From: Tamarix chinensis
Lineage: Eukaryota; Streptophyta; Magnoliopsida; Caryophyllales; Tamaricaceae
Assembly (NCBI GenBank): GCA_030549775.1
Contig: CM060174.1
Coordinates: 30,322,117-30,386,116 of the forward strand
Reading direction: 5' to 3'
Length of the DNA: 64,000 bases
Shown here: piece after piece, positions 25,621 to 36,653 of the stretch
Layout of the letters: the number at the start of each line of letters is the position of its first letter
Position numbering within the stretch: the stretch's first letter is position 1
Translations under genes and position numbers: made by a program
Notes under the pieces: generated by a model
What the model saw: only the letters and a program-made list of their open reading frames with translations
Databases searched by the model: none
Told to the model about the DNA's origin: nothing

Positions 25621-26049
25621 ACTAACTCCTTTCCATGGTTTATCAGGAACTGGTAAAGGTGTGTATAAGCCTTTATGAAAGTAACTCTTACATTTCTAAC
25701 ATGTAGAACATCTACTTATCAAAACTTGTACATTTTTAACCATTCATGGCCAGTAGAAATTTTCTTGTAATAATTCCGTAGTCTTATGTATACCAAAATG
25801 TTCCGCAATGCTACCTTCATGTACTTTTCTAATCAATAAGTCTCAAATACTAGATCTAATAATACAAAGTTTATTTAGTCTAAATAAAAATCCATCTTGT
25901 ATGACATAATGACCATGGTATCCACTTTCTTTACATGCACTGAATATATCTATAAAATCTTAATCTTTAGGATATAATTCTTTTAACATTTTGAAACCTA
26001 CAATTTTGGCATCCATCATAACAAGTAAGTAGATCTATGAGAAAGAGCA

Positions 26050-27200
26050 TCAGCTAATACATTTATTTTCCATTTAAATGTTTGACAAAGAACCACATAA
26101 CAAGGATTGTAAAAGTCTCACTCACTTTGCATGTCTCGGACTAACTTTCTTTTTACTATGTAAGTATTTTAAACTCTCATGATCCGAGTGTAACACAAAG
26201 GGTTTAGACCTCAGATATGTCTCTAAGATCAGTATAATGGAAAAGAACTCCTTGTCATAAGATGAACAGTTAAGTTTGGCCCCATTCAACTTTTCAGAGA
26301 AGAATGCTATAGGTTTCTTTACCTATGAGAGGACACCTCCTATTCCAACTCCACTAGCATCATAAGTTATTTCAAGAAGAAGGTCAAAGTTGGGTAAAGA
26401 TAGAACAGGAGCATTCCAAAGTTTAGTTTTGAAGTTTTCAAAGGCTTGAGTAGCTTCTTGTCCCCAATTAAATTCACCTTCTTTCATGAGTTGTGTAATA
26501 GTTGCAGCTATGGTAGAAAAATCCTTAATTAATCTTCTATAAAAACTAGCTAACTCATGAAACTTCTCACATCATGTCCATTTTTAGGGATAGGCCACTA
26601 TTTGATAGCTCTAATCTTATCAGGATCCAATTTATTTCCCTCTCCGCTAACAATATATCATAGGAAAACTACACTTGGAAGCATGAAATTATATTTTTCA
26701 AGTTTTCCATAAAGTTTAACTTCCCTTAACTTATCAAACAATTTTCTCAAATGTACTATGTGATCATGCCCATTTTTACTATACACAAGAATATCATCCA
26801 AATATACAACAATAAAATCACCAAGGAAGGGTCGGAGAACTTCATTCATAAGTCTCATGAATGAACTAGGTGCATTACACAGTCCAAAAGGCATAACAAT
26901 CCATTCATGAAGACTGTATTTAGTCTTGAAAGCAGTTTTCCATTCATCTCCATCCCTAATCCTTAGTTGATGATAACCACTTCTTAAATCAATTTTGGAA
27001 AATACTTGTGCACCACAAAGTTCATCGAGCATATCATCTAACCTAGGCATAGGAAAACGATATTTGATAGTAATGTTATTCACTGCTTTTTAATCTATAC
27101 ACATATGCCATGTACCATCTTTTTTAGACACTAGTAGGGTAGGAACACAACAAGGACTCATACTTTCTCTCAAAAATCCTTTATCCACAAAAACTTGGAT
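26050..27200 (-). pseudogene. Reverse transcriptase and RNase H of gypsy element 3
   Basis: At 26658-27083 (minus) an open frame of 141 codons carries the polymerase core: [54 protein letters not shown] and the active site [11 protein letters not shown]. This is the canonical Ty3/gypsy pattern with both catalytic aspartates. Upstream to about 27200 the finger region is in other frames; a T9 run at 27191-27200 is a likely frameshift site. Downstream 26050-26550 is RNase H with FVLHSDHESLKYL, in frames with stops. Family role: copying the element RNA into cDNA inside particles. Confidence 0.88.
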
Positions 27201-27543
27201 TTTTTTTTTGAAATTCCTTAGCTTCCTCTAGGTTACATCTATAAGTAGGTTTATTTGGAAGAGGCATTCTAGGAAAAAAATCAATAGCAAGTTCTATACC
27301 TCTTTTAGGTGGTAATCCAAGAAGTAAATAATTAGGAAATACTACATGATATTCATCAACCAGCTTTTTTAGATTAGGATTATCATGTTGTTGCTCCCCA
27401 AGTTTAGAATCTTTAGCAACTAAGGCATAGCAAATTCCTTCTTCTTCTATTTACTTTTCCATAGCCTTTTCATGTAAAAATAATCTCTTCTTATCATCAC
27501 TCAAACGCATATTATCACATAGAGAAGGTGTTAATCTATATAA

Positions 27544-27975
27544 TTATTTTCCTTTTTTCACCACATATTCATTAGTTACTTCATTATGAGTTGCTTTTCT
27601 ATCATATTTCCATGGGCTTCCTAAAAATAAACCACAAGTATCCATAGGTAAAACATCACACAAAACTTCATCATGGTAGTCTCTAATGCAAAATGTGATT
27701 AGGGTTCTATTGTTTACCTTAGCTCCTTTATCCTTGTTTAACCATTGTAAAGAATAAGGTTTAGGATGATTAGTAGTCTCTAAACCAAGCATCTTAACCA
27801 TTGCTTCACTAGAAACATTTGTACATGAACCACTATCAATAATGAGTCTACAAACCATATCTCTTATTTTACACTTAGTTTTAAAAATTTTCTCTCTTTG
27901 AGTAGGTGTCACATTTGGTTCAATTTGTAACACTCTTTGAAGCACAAAACATTGGTCTCCTTCTTCTTCACCCAT
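27544..27975 (-). pseudogene. Aspartic protease region of gypsy element 3
   Basis: An open minus-strand frame of 143 codons. The catalytic signature is LIIDSGSCTNVSSEAM (Asp-Ser-Gly), about 55 residues into the frame, followed by the PYSLQWLNKDKGAKV stretch and a LPMDTCGLFLGSPWKYD segment typical of plant gypsy elements. It is in the same frame as the zinc-knuckle segment to its right, separated by one stop codon (28018-28020), so gag and protease were one polyprotein. It ends at a TAA, and the polymerase follows in another frame. Family role: cleavage of the Gag-Pol precursor. Confidence 0.85.
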
Positions 27976-28017
27976 GGTTAATGTTTCATTAGGAGAGTAA
28001 ATTTCTAGATTTTCATC

Positions 28018-29114
28018 TTAAGTACATGGTTCCATGTCTTCTATTTCACTCAAGGTTAAAGCTCTTTGGTTAGGACATTCTCTAGCAAAGTGCCCATATC
28101 TTTTACATTTGAAGCATTGTTTATTAGATATTTTAACCACCTTATTTTTACCTTTTTCATCTAAATTATTCTTTTTATCATATGAAGATGTAGTTTTAGG
28201 TGTAAAGGTATTCGAATAGGGTTTAGATGAGGTTGAAACATGAGACTTAACATAGGCCTTGGTTGATTTTGTTTGTCTTTCAAATTTTATTGACAACTTA
28301 ATCAAGTCATCAAGAGAATCATATACAAACATATCAACTTTATCTCTTATCAAATTATTCAATCCACCTAAGTATCTAGCACATTTTTGTTCTTTTCTTT
28401 CTTGGACATCACATATAAGTGCTAGTTTTTCAAATTATCTAAAGTATTCTTCTACACTAAACAATCCTTGCCTTAGAGTTGTCAGTTTCACATACATATC
28501 TAGTTCATATTCTCTAGGCACAAATTTTCTTCTTAGGTGCTTTTTAAGTTTTTCCCATGACTTAATTTTTGATTTCTCTTATCTTTATCTTGTCTTTTTT
28601 AAGTTTCCATACCAAATTCTAGCAAATATTTTGAACTTAATAGTAGCAAGCTTACATTTTCTTTCATCAACATACTCTTTAAATTGAAATACAGCCTCAA
28701 TTTCATGTAACCATTCAAAGAACAATTCCACATTCAATTCACCATGAAATTTAGGAAGGTTAAGTTTGATACCTTGATCCTCATTGTATGCATGTCTTAC
28801 TTAGAATGGATGTGGTCTCCTATAATTGCTTCAGCCATAATAATTCATCTTTTCTTCTCTATCCTCGGCATGATTCAACTTTGCATGTCCACATCCTCCT
28901 TTTGCTTGAATTGTATGCTTCATTTTCCTTCCTCACTATCTTGCGTGGCTTCCAATTAATTTCGCCATGGATGAAGCTTCTCTTGGTTGCCTAGCTTGGC
29001 TTCCACACTCTGCAATTATTGTTGAAGTGCTGCATGAGTATGAAGCTATGCATCCATGCATGTGGTCAAGATCTTGATGGACTCCACCAATGCATGCACA
29101 TCTTCCCTAGCCAT
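28018..29114 (-). pseudogene. Gag of gypsy element 3, with zinc knuckle
   Basis: The likely start codon is at 29112-29114 (ACCATGGCT context), reading MAREDVHALVES. The first 33 codons already contain two stops (TAG at 29046-29048, TAA at 29016-29018). Further on, eroded capsid sequence with FKEYVDERKCKLATIKFK corresponds to gag of element 2. The best part is 28018-28362: 114 open codons ending with the nucleocapsid zinc knuckle C-F-K-C-K-R-Y-G-H-F-A-R-E-C, which is CX2CX4HX4C and complete. Family role: forms the cytoplasmic particle and binds element RNA. Confidence 0.85.
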
Positions 29115-29966
29115 GGTGAAGTTACAACACACACCTAACTTCCACAAAAAAAAAATTCAGCAATTAATGTTAGTCCTAGAAGTTTAATTGCAGCCGATGA
29201 TGTAGGATACATCTTGCTATGATTTAAGCAAGTCTTGATTCTTTCATGTCTTGCTCATGTAGGTATTGAAGGAGAATGGTAGAGTGATTTTTTTTTTGCA
29301 ATAACTCTTAGCTAGTAATGAGGGTTCCATGGTGACAAACACACATGTCACATAAAATATCAAAAGAGGACGTCGAAATTATGTCGAGGGGGTGGTAACT
29401 TCAAGTTAAAGATGTTGGGTTTTTGACACCTGCAAACATGAAGAAGAGAAAGAGGATAGTATGTGTTAACAGGTTGGGAGACAAAGGTAAGGTTTGAAGG
29501 TTAAAAAAAAATTCATTCAAACTAAGGAGTTTCCAGGGAGTTTTGTATCTTTGATAAGTAGATACGTGGAGGAGAAATGAAAAAGAGAGCTTGCTAGACA
29601 AATTGAGGAAAGAATGGAAAAAGGAATGTTGGAATTCAAAGGGTAAAACCAGAAGAAAATGTTGTAAGGTTGATGGATAAATGGAATAGAACACTGGATG
29701 GTTGAAGGGAGAAATGTAAGAACTGGTTGGCAATGAAGAAGATGATGGTCTTCTTAAGATGAAGCTATGAATAACTTCAACAAGAATAACTCAAGAAGTT
29801 TAAATCTTCAACCAAGATTCACGTTGAAGATTCAAGAAGACGATTAAGTTGCAAGAACTGGATGAAGATAACCTATTTTGGTGGATTCTTGAAGAAGAAT
29901 TTTCTTACATGTAGCAGCAAGAACAATAAGAACCTGAATGACAGAAGGAAAGACAAAGAATTTGGA

Positions 29967-29978
29967 GCTTTGATACTA
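29967..29978 (-). other. Primer-binding site, gypsy element 3
   Basis: Minus-strand TAGTATCAAAGC, two mismatches from TGGTATCAGAGC, the complement of the plant initiator-methionine tRNA 3' end. It lies 6 bp inside the 5' LTR edge. Confidence 0.8.
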
Positions 29979-30391
29979 AAAACATTGTGTGGATCAAAGT
30001 GAAAGAGAAGCACAGGATCGAATCACTTCTTTGTTTAGATCATCTACAAATTGAAGTTGAAGAAGAATGGCTTGGTTTAATGAAGATTAAACTCGATTAT
30101 AGGCAAATTTCAATGGGAAGATAAACTTTGAATGTTAGTGCATCTTCAAAGGATCTAAAGAGGAAGGAATGCTCAAAATTTTCCTATCTAGATATATATC
30201 TAAAAGAGAGAAAAACACAAGCTATTTAACTTGGCAATTTGTGTTCAAAATGATTTCTATTATTCAGCTCTGCATATGTGTGTACAAGGAGGTAGTATAT
30301 ATAGAAAAGTAGCCGACTAAAAGGGCTTAACCCAGTTGGTTACCCTCCTTAATTCAAGCTAGATTTAACTCACATGAATTAAGCCTATATA

Positions 30392-32165
30392 TGGTGCGAC
30401 CGTAGCCGGCACGCAATTTAAACCCTCTTGTTGTCACTTGTAGAACTGGTAAATAAGGGTATCGTTCTCAACCGGGGATTGAGAGGGCTCACCTCTATCT
30501 AACTAGCTTAAACTATAAATAAAATAAAAACACTAAATAACCTAAAATAAATAAATAAGAAAAATACTAATGGGGTTTATCAAAATAATAAAATAATAAA
30601 GGGAATAAAATAGAATAAACTAATAATGAAAATAATGGGAAATAATGAAGATATGGGAAACTCGCAGATAGGAGAAATATGTTAGGGAAATAAAAATCCA
30701 CCACTAGATTAGGTCGAAAATATAATATTTATTTCTAAGTCATCTTTTAATCGTGAGAAAGAGATCGGCCAAGTTGCACACCAAAAGCAGGTCTATACAC
30801 CTTATATTACTTCCCTTAATTAAATTAATACGACAAAGCGCCAATATTAACCCTATAAAATACTAGCAGTATAGCAGCAACAAGCGAATCCTATATTTAA
30901 CTAGATTTAATGCATTAAGTGTAAGTGGAAGGCTGTCAATCTAAGTACCCATACTAGTACAAAAAGCATGTCTAGCTGTATTTCCTTTCCTTGACCCGCA
31001 CGTATCGAAACGTTTTACCACTTCGGTTAGAATCACAAAACGATTAGGTGAATTGTTATCTAACCTAGCTGCAATTTATACATATAAATGCTAGTATATT
31101 TAGATGGCCACCTAGCAAGCAATTTATCCTACATACTGTCACTTATGAGGTACCAGAACAAGGCATGCACCAAATAAACTATACTTGACAGAATCATACA
31201 TATAAACGATAGCAATTAATATAGAGTCAAGAAACAATCTCACGAAACAAAGAAAATAAAATTATAATTCAAACCATAGTGTAGGGTTTCAATTCATTCC
31301 CTAACAATAAATAATCAGCCAGTCATAATTAAAGAATTAATTACACAGAAATATATATCTAAAATATAAATTAAAAATAAGAGAAAGAAATAACCGGAAT
31401 TAATTTTGGATAAAAGATCAAGAATTTATTCAGATAAAAATTAATTTTATTTGAAATAAATTCTACCGGTATTAAATTCTTCCCCAAATTTTTTCTTCCT
31501 CTCGGCACTTTAATTTCAATGTAACAATTTCTTTTTCTTTTTCCTTTTTCCGCCCGGCTGACAGGGCTGACGGTTGCTGCGTCGCCCTTCTCGAACTCCG
31601 TGTCGCGCTGCTGTTCGTCCTTGCGTCGCCCGAGCGTTGTCTCTCTTTTCCGTGTCCCATTCGCTCTATAGCTCTCCAGACGCGCTCGTCCGTGCGTCTG
31701 TCTTCTCTGCGCTCTCCACAGAGCCGTAGAAGGTTCTGCCTTCTACTGTTCCCCAGACGCCCGACTCCTCTCTACCCTCTTCGACCTGCTCTCTCTTTTT
31801 ATAACTTTTTGTTTTTCTCCACGTCAGCCCTTGCGGATGACTCTTATTTCTCATGTGGCCTTGCGGCTCGTTTGGTTTGACCGCTGTTTCGTTCCTTGGC
31901 CTTTGGGCCTTCGGCCTTTGGCCGTTGGTCCAAAGGTCAAGTTTTTTTTTTAAATAAAACCTGCAAAATAAAATTAACTAAATATTAATAAATAATATTA
32001 TACTCTAAATTTAATTAATTTATATCATTTTAGCTCAAATAATAAAATTTATACAATTTTTACCACTTAAGCATAAAACAATAATTATTTCCCTATATTA
32101 GCTAAATAAACTACCAAAAACTAAGATTATAAGGGTATAAAATGTGTCAAAATATGAACTCATCA
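30392..32165 (-). mobile_element. Solo LTR S1, 1774 bp, with ATATA target duplication
   Basis: In element orientation it starts TGATGAGTTCATATTTTGAC at 32165 and ends GGTCGCACCA at 30392. It is flanked by ATATA at 30387-30391 and 32166-32170, a perfect duplication. The left LTR of element 3 shows the empty site GCCTATATAATACC. It contains a minus-strand TATAAAAAG box near 31795-31803 and a GC-rich stretch 31550-31930. It has no coding domain. A diverged relative is at 37591-39323. TGATGA starts resemble Tat/Ogre-type gypsy LTRs, but the lineage is an inference. Confidence 0.85.
31795..31803 (-). promoter_or_regulatory. TATA box in solo LTR S1
   Basis: TATAAAAAG on the minus strand, in the promoter half of the LTR, followed downstream (leftward) by a GA-rich stretch. 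Position and form fit an LTR pol II promoter. Not experimentally known. Confidence 0.45.
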
Positions 32166-32515
32166 ATATAATACCTAATTTCAATCATAATATCATCATT
32201 TAAATGATATTAACGACTAACATTACAAAGCCCTACAATCAACTATGGTACATGCATGAAATTACAAAAAAATCCTAGCTTACATGAAATATACTTTAAC
32301 ATTTACAACAAGCTTAATATAACTAATGATATCACCAACTATATCTTGTTATAGTGTTATCCCATATATGTCATAGCCTTACATGCTTTGAATACTTGTA
32401 CACTTTAAATCTTTTCTTGTATTTTAACTTCTTCACCTTGCAAATATGTAACATACCTGTAAGAATATCTTGAGAATCATTAGAAACATGAGATACATTA
32501 AAAGCACCTGCATCA

Positions 32516-32869
32516 AAAGTATGACAAAAACATAGCTAATTATTACATGGAAACAACTAACAAAAGCTTTAATTTACATAAGCATGATAACTATCTCATC
32601 CTGACTTACATGTTTAACTCCATAAATAATATCTCCCTTTGACATGTAATAACTTATAACATATAAAATCTTAATTGTGTTGACATATTGATGTGTATAA
32701 ATCTTCTCCTTCCAAATTTGCAACATACCTGTAAGAATTTCTCAATGTACACTTGTTATAGTTAGTAATGCCTATAATACAATCATTAAAAACATATATT
32801 GTAATAGGATCCATAACTAAGTATGCCAAAACCTCATTATCTTGAAAATCCATGGTTGCTCTTAGATCA
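32516..32869 (-). repeat. 5' LTR of gypsy element 2, second segment
   Basis: Continues the LTR interrupted at 24018: CATAGCTAATTATTACATGG (32532) and the AATCCATGG phrase near 32846 match 18509 and 18770 in the left LTR. It ends near GATCA at 32869. Confidence 0.7.
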
Positions 32870-33803
32870 CTACTGCTAATACTATTATGGGTGGTAGGTA
32901 CACTGCTTGTGGGGTTGTTTTTAAGGCACAAGTGGTCTTATCTGATGCATCTAACTTCCCTACTATTAACACTCATAGGATTGGTGGCCTCACTTACCAC
33001 ATGCTCAATAATTAAAAGATGTACTTGTGTCATCTCATCATGGATGATCTCAACTATAAGAGCATCAAATAAACACCTCGATGCTCCCGTAGATAAGCCT
33101 TTCCCACCAATTTGACCCCTTTGCTAAAAACTTGAAGGTCCACATCCTAAAAATTAAATCTAAGCTCAAACATGCCGCATCTTGGGCTTCCACTTAACTA
33201 GAATGAAAGCCAATTCTGAAACTATCATAGTAGCAACACGTTCCCATTCATAAAAAGGTCCCAAAGTCATGAAATGCTATAAAACCCATCATCCTTTGGA
33301 TATAAAACTGGAGCCATTACTAAAAATAATATGCTATTGTCTACTTGCTCAATGCTACACAAAAATAAAACATCAACTATTCTAAAAATTGAGCATGGAA
33401 CTCCCATATAGTCAAGCTCTATATGGTCTATTGCATTAACTCCTTAATCTTATCCCTTTTAAAGCATTCCAGATAAAACTTTATGTGAGGCACAATCTTC
33501 AAGTCCTCCATGCACATGAATAGTTCTCCCTATATATGATGACCTACCCTCAATGTTATTGTGGCTCTCCAAAGGAAAATAGCAAGTAAACTTCTAAAAC
33601 GGATCATTTCTAATACCCTCTTGTAAGTAATGTGGAGGTGGTAGCGATGGCTAAGGATGAAGTGTGTTGCCTTAGTGTAACCTTTATATTAACAAGTTTT
33701 TAACCCTTTTTACCTTTTTATGTTGAATCATGTGACTTGCTATGTAATAGATGATGTGATTAGATTTTGGTTAGTAAGCTTCTAGGATGTAGCCTCATTT
33801 ATT
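32870..33803. other. Unrecognised segment between element 2 and LTR F
   Basis: About 0.93 kb that matches none of the other repeats in the window by eye. It is more GC-balanced than its surroundings. A plus-strand frame 32852-33115 and a minus-strand frame 32671-32931 overlap it, but both cross the LTR boundary of element 2 and neither resembles a known family. It may hold pre-insertion host DNA or the remains of another element. Confidence 0.4.
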
Positions 33804-35664
33804 GGTGTAGTACAGTAGTACCCCATAATTTTAAAATTAATAAATTGGAAAATTCCTATATTTAGTGAAATTTAGACGATTTTTGTTCTGGACTTAGATC
33901 TAGAGTTTGGGTTTGATTTAAAATGGAATTAGAAAGGTTTTGAAATAATGCTTTTAGTTGAGTATTTCCTTTATAATCGCTTGGAGGTGGTAATTTTATT
34001 TTCCTCGTGATTTGAGTTTCTTGATATATAGGAATTATTTAAATGTTTTTTTGTTTTAACCTCATAATTGTAAGGTTTTGAAAGTTGAAATCTTTCAATT
34101 AAAGATTTTGCATTCTTGATGTGATTATTTGCTAAAATTCAAGTCATTGTTGCCTTTGAAATGTGGCATGACTATAGGTGTGAACTAGTATACTCTATAA
34201 AGTTCTAATCTTTACATTCATGTATGAGATTATTAGTATTTTAGTGATTCATGTTGGAGTATTTAAGATTTCTAAGAAAAATGCTTAATTCATAAGAAAT
34301 AAGGTTGATTTCTTGAAAATAAAGTAGAATTTAGTATATGAGCATGTTAAATATTGGTTTTGATGTGGTCAGATTTTAAACATTAATCATGTTTATAATT
34401 TCCATTATATGTTATTTGGGAACAAAATAACCGAATGGTTAAGCTAAATTAATTAAATGGTCCATAGAATAGTTAACCAGTTAGTCTAGCCAATCAATCA
34501 GGTTGTATGTGGTGACCTTGGATGCTCTCTATTAAATGCATCAAATTCTTTGTTAGAACTAATCAATTGATTTTAGAGTAGTCATCTTGTCTAACTAGAA
34601 TGATGGATTGGTTCTAGGGAACTCTTGGGTTTTGCTAAGCTAAGCTAATCAACCAATTAGCCAAAATTGATCAATTAGTTTACCTAGAGAGTGTTGTTTT
34701 TATTTGTTTTGAACTCAAAAAATTTTAAAAATTTGAATTATACTATAATATAGTTTTTTTAATGATGAGAATAGATATCTTGGCATGAAATAACTAACCT
34801 ATTTGATGGATTTAATAGTTCATAACTCTTTGTATCATTAATAAGTGCCTTAGAAGGTCTAATGATAAATTCAAGTGTGTATGCTCTAATGATACAAATG
34901 GATAATGTAATCAAGATTCTTGGCAAAAGTGAACTATCTAAATGGATTATGTAAATCCTAATAAGAACTAATTAAAATCCCACCACATGGATTAGAGGGT
35001 AATAATGGTTAAGAACGAATGATTAGGTCAATGAGTTGTTTGATTGTTATATGGGTTTTATGTGATAATATAACCTTAGATAATTTCATGCTCATCGCTT
35101 AAATTGAAAATTCATTGATTTGTGCATGGGTCATGATTACAAAATCATCAATTAGCTACTAGGATTACTCTACCTTTAGGCGTTTATAAGTTCCTTCAAG
35201 ATTTACCTTAAGTTTGGATCCTAGTAGATCATGGGGCCTTAACTAGTCTAGACACTAATGATGTACTAGCCTACTGATACAAAAAAGTCTAGTTGACAAG
35301 GTGGTGTTTTTAGCTTTGGCTAGGGCTTGATGTCCATTGGTGGTTATTTGGATTTAGCCTGGACTTATTTCCAATGGTGGTTACTAAGCTTTTGCTACAC
35401 TTTATGTCCTCTAGTTTAAATAAGCTTACATGGTATGTGAGACAATGGGGTGGTAATCAATCCATCACTCGAAAAGGAAAAAAGGAATAATGGCTTATAA
35501 ATAATTAGTGTAATGGATCATGTAAACATAGAAAATGGACTAATGGGATACTCTTGTGCGTGGATAATAGAAGAGCCTGGTGAGATGTTGAACAACTTGT
35601 TATTAATTATACATTGATATCCATGATATATATGTTGTGTTGATAACCATGATGAGTTATAAAT

Positions 35665-36066
35665 TATCTACACCTAGCGAGACGATTCTTGGGATAAACT
35701 GTATTAAGAGAGTTAGTGGTTGAAGCACAACGAGGACGTTGCATTCTTTGAGTGGGGGTGAATTTAATACCCCAAATTGAGCGAAGTGTTATAAGGATTG
35801 ATTTGGCTACTTATATCAACATGGTATGCCATCCTTTTGGTAATTCCATCGTAAGAACTCCACAGTTAAGCGTGCTAGCCGTGAAGCAATTTTAGGATGG
35901 GTGACCTCCTGGGAAGTTTCAGAAATTTTCTGAAAATTTCTCGGGAAGTGCTTGAGTGAGGACAAAGAACGCTGAAAGGACTCGTGTTGATCTGTGGGGC
36001 CAGCCGATCAATCCGAAAGCACTCTAAGGTAGCCCCCGCGTGGTCATGTTGACTCGGGGTATTACA
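35665..36066 (+). mobile_element. Cassandra-type TRIM fragment: internal end, polypurine tract and 3' LTR
   Basis: The internal end has the phrase CAACGAGGACGTTGCATTC and the polypurine-type tract GAGTGGGGGTGAA (35750-35762). The LTR follows at 35763-36066 (304 bp): it begins TTTAATACCCCAAATTG and ends GGGGTATTACA. The LTR carries 5S-rRNA-like sequence. No matching 5' LTR is seen to the left, so only the 3' part is left. Cassandra elements are short non-autonomous LTR elements whose LTRs contain a 5S rRNA-derived region; assignment rests on that and on the ends. Confidence 0.8.
35854..35917 (+). ncRNA. 5S rRNA-derived segment in Cassandra-type LTR
   Basis: AGAACTCCACAGTTAAGCG at 35854 on and GGATGGGTGACCTCCTGGGA at 35895 on are nearly identical to plant 5S rRNA, covering the A box, intermediate element and C box of the pol III internal promoter. 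The stretch between (CTAGCCGTGAAGCAATTTTA) is diverged from the usual GGGCGAGAGTAGTACTA. It is not a normal 5S gene: both ends of the 5S sequence are missing or unrecognisable and it is inside an LTR. Confidence 0.85.
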
Positions 36067-36653
36067 GTTTTAGTATAATCTTTATTGTTGCCTTTGTCCT
36101 TGCATGCTTGTGACTCCTATTCAGGAAGCAACTTGGTTTACTCGATATGTAATGTAAGGGTGTGCCCATTCATTTAGTCACTTACTCAATCCTATGAGCA
36201 GATCACTAGATGTAGGTTTCTAAAGATGGCTAGTATTTGGCTTCTCTTGTGTTGGGCTAGGGTACTAGAGACTTACGAAACCAAGAGATTTGCTATAGGT
36301 CTCAAATGGATAAGGGTTTTTAGGTTGTGCCTTACTATGATTTTATCTCTATTAAATGTTATTACTTTTATTTTACTCTATCCTATGCATTTAAATATTT
36401 TAGAGACCTACTGAGGTAAATTTTTATAAACATTTTCATCTAATATCTATATATCATATCGCTTGCACACTCCATTATCATATTAAAATTTGTTGGTTTT
36501 ATAGACTTTCATAAGACATGGGACATATGGTAAATGACTATCCTATTTTAGGTGTAGCAGCAACAACCCATTTTTCTAGGTGTCTTTGATATTTTCCGCT
36601 CCTAAAATGTTTTAAAATCAAATTTTACAGTAGTGAAAAATGGGATTGTTACA

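Larger units (their letters stand above)
24019..32515 (-). mobile_element. Ty3/gypsy element 3 (minus strand), nested in LTR of element 2
   Basis: Complete in layout: 5' LTR (29985-32515, about 752 bp once the solo LTR is removed), primer-binding site (29967-29978), leader, gag, protease, reverse transcriptase, RNase H, integrase, polypurine tract (24761-24771), 3' LTR (24019-24760, 742 bp). Flanking 5-mers are AAATT (24014-24018) and AAAGT (32516-32520), one mismatch. The host LTR sequence is continuous across the site. Several stops and at least one frameshift make it non-functional, but it is clearly younger than element 2. Confidence 0.85.
29985..32515 (-). repeat. 5' LTR of gypsy element 3, split by a solo LTR
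   Basis: 29985-30391 and 32166-32515 together align to the 3' LTR at 24019-24760. A TATATATATA run at 30295-30304 is the likely promoter TATA box on the minus strand. The interruption is the solo LTR at 30392-32165. Confidence 0.85.
18039..32869 (-). mobile_element. Ty3/gypsy element 2 (minus strand), split by element 3
   Basis: Order on the minus strand: 5' LTR (23547-24018 plus 32516-32869), weak primer-binding site (about 23531-23542), gag, protease, reverse transcriptase, RNase H, integrase, polypurine tract (about 18794-18812), 3' LTR (18039-18793). The LTR halves are joined by similarity to the left LTR: the phrase CATAGCTAATTATTACATG occurs at 18509 and again at 32532, beyond element 3. 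Flanks GCGCT (left) and CTACT (right) do not match. The coding region is full of stops and frameshifts, so this is an old copy. Confidence 0.75.
33804..36653 (+). mobile_element. LTR-like element F, with Cassandra-type fragment inside
   Basis: Starts near GTAGTACCCCATAATTTT (33815 on) and ends TGGGATTGTTACA at 36653, the same type of ends as families A-D and G-I. TTATT occurs at 33799-33803 and 36654-36658 and may be the target duplication, although the first 11 bases after it do not look like a normal LTR start. It contains phrases such as GGGCTTGATGTCCATTGGTGG but no coding domain. The flanking sequence on the right is the 5' LTR of the Sirevirus-like element. Confidence 0.5.

Noticed and set aside
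35854..35917. A functional 5S rRNA gene
   Set aside because: Only part of the 5S sequence is recognisable, the middle is diverged, and it sits in an LTR with a polypurine tract in front.
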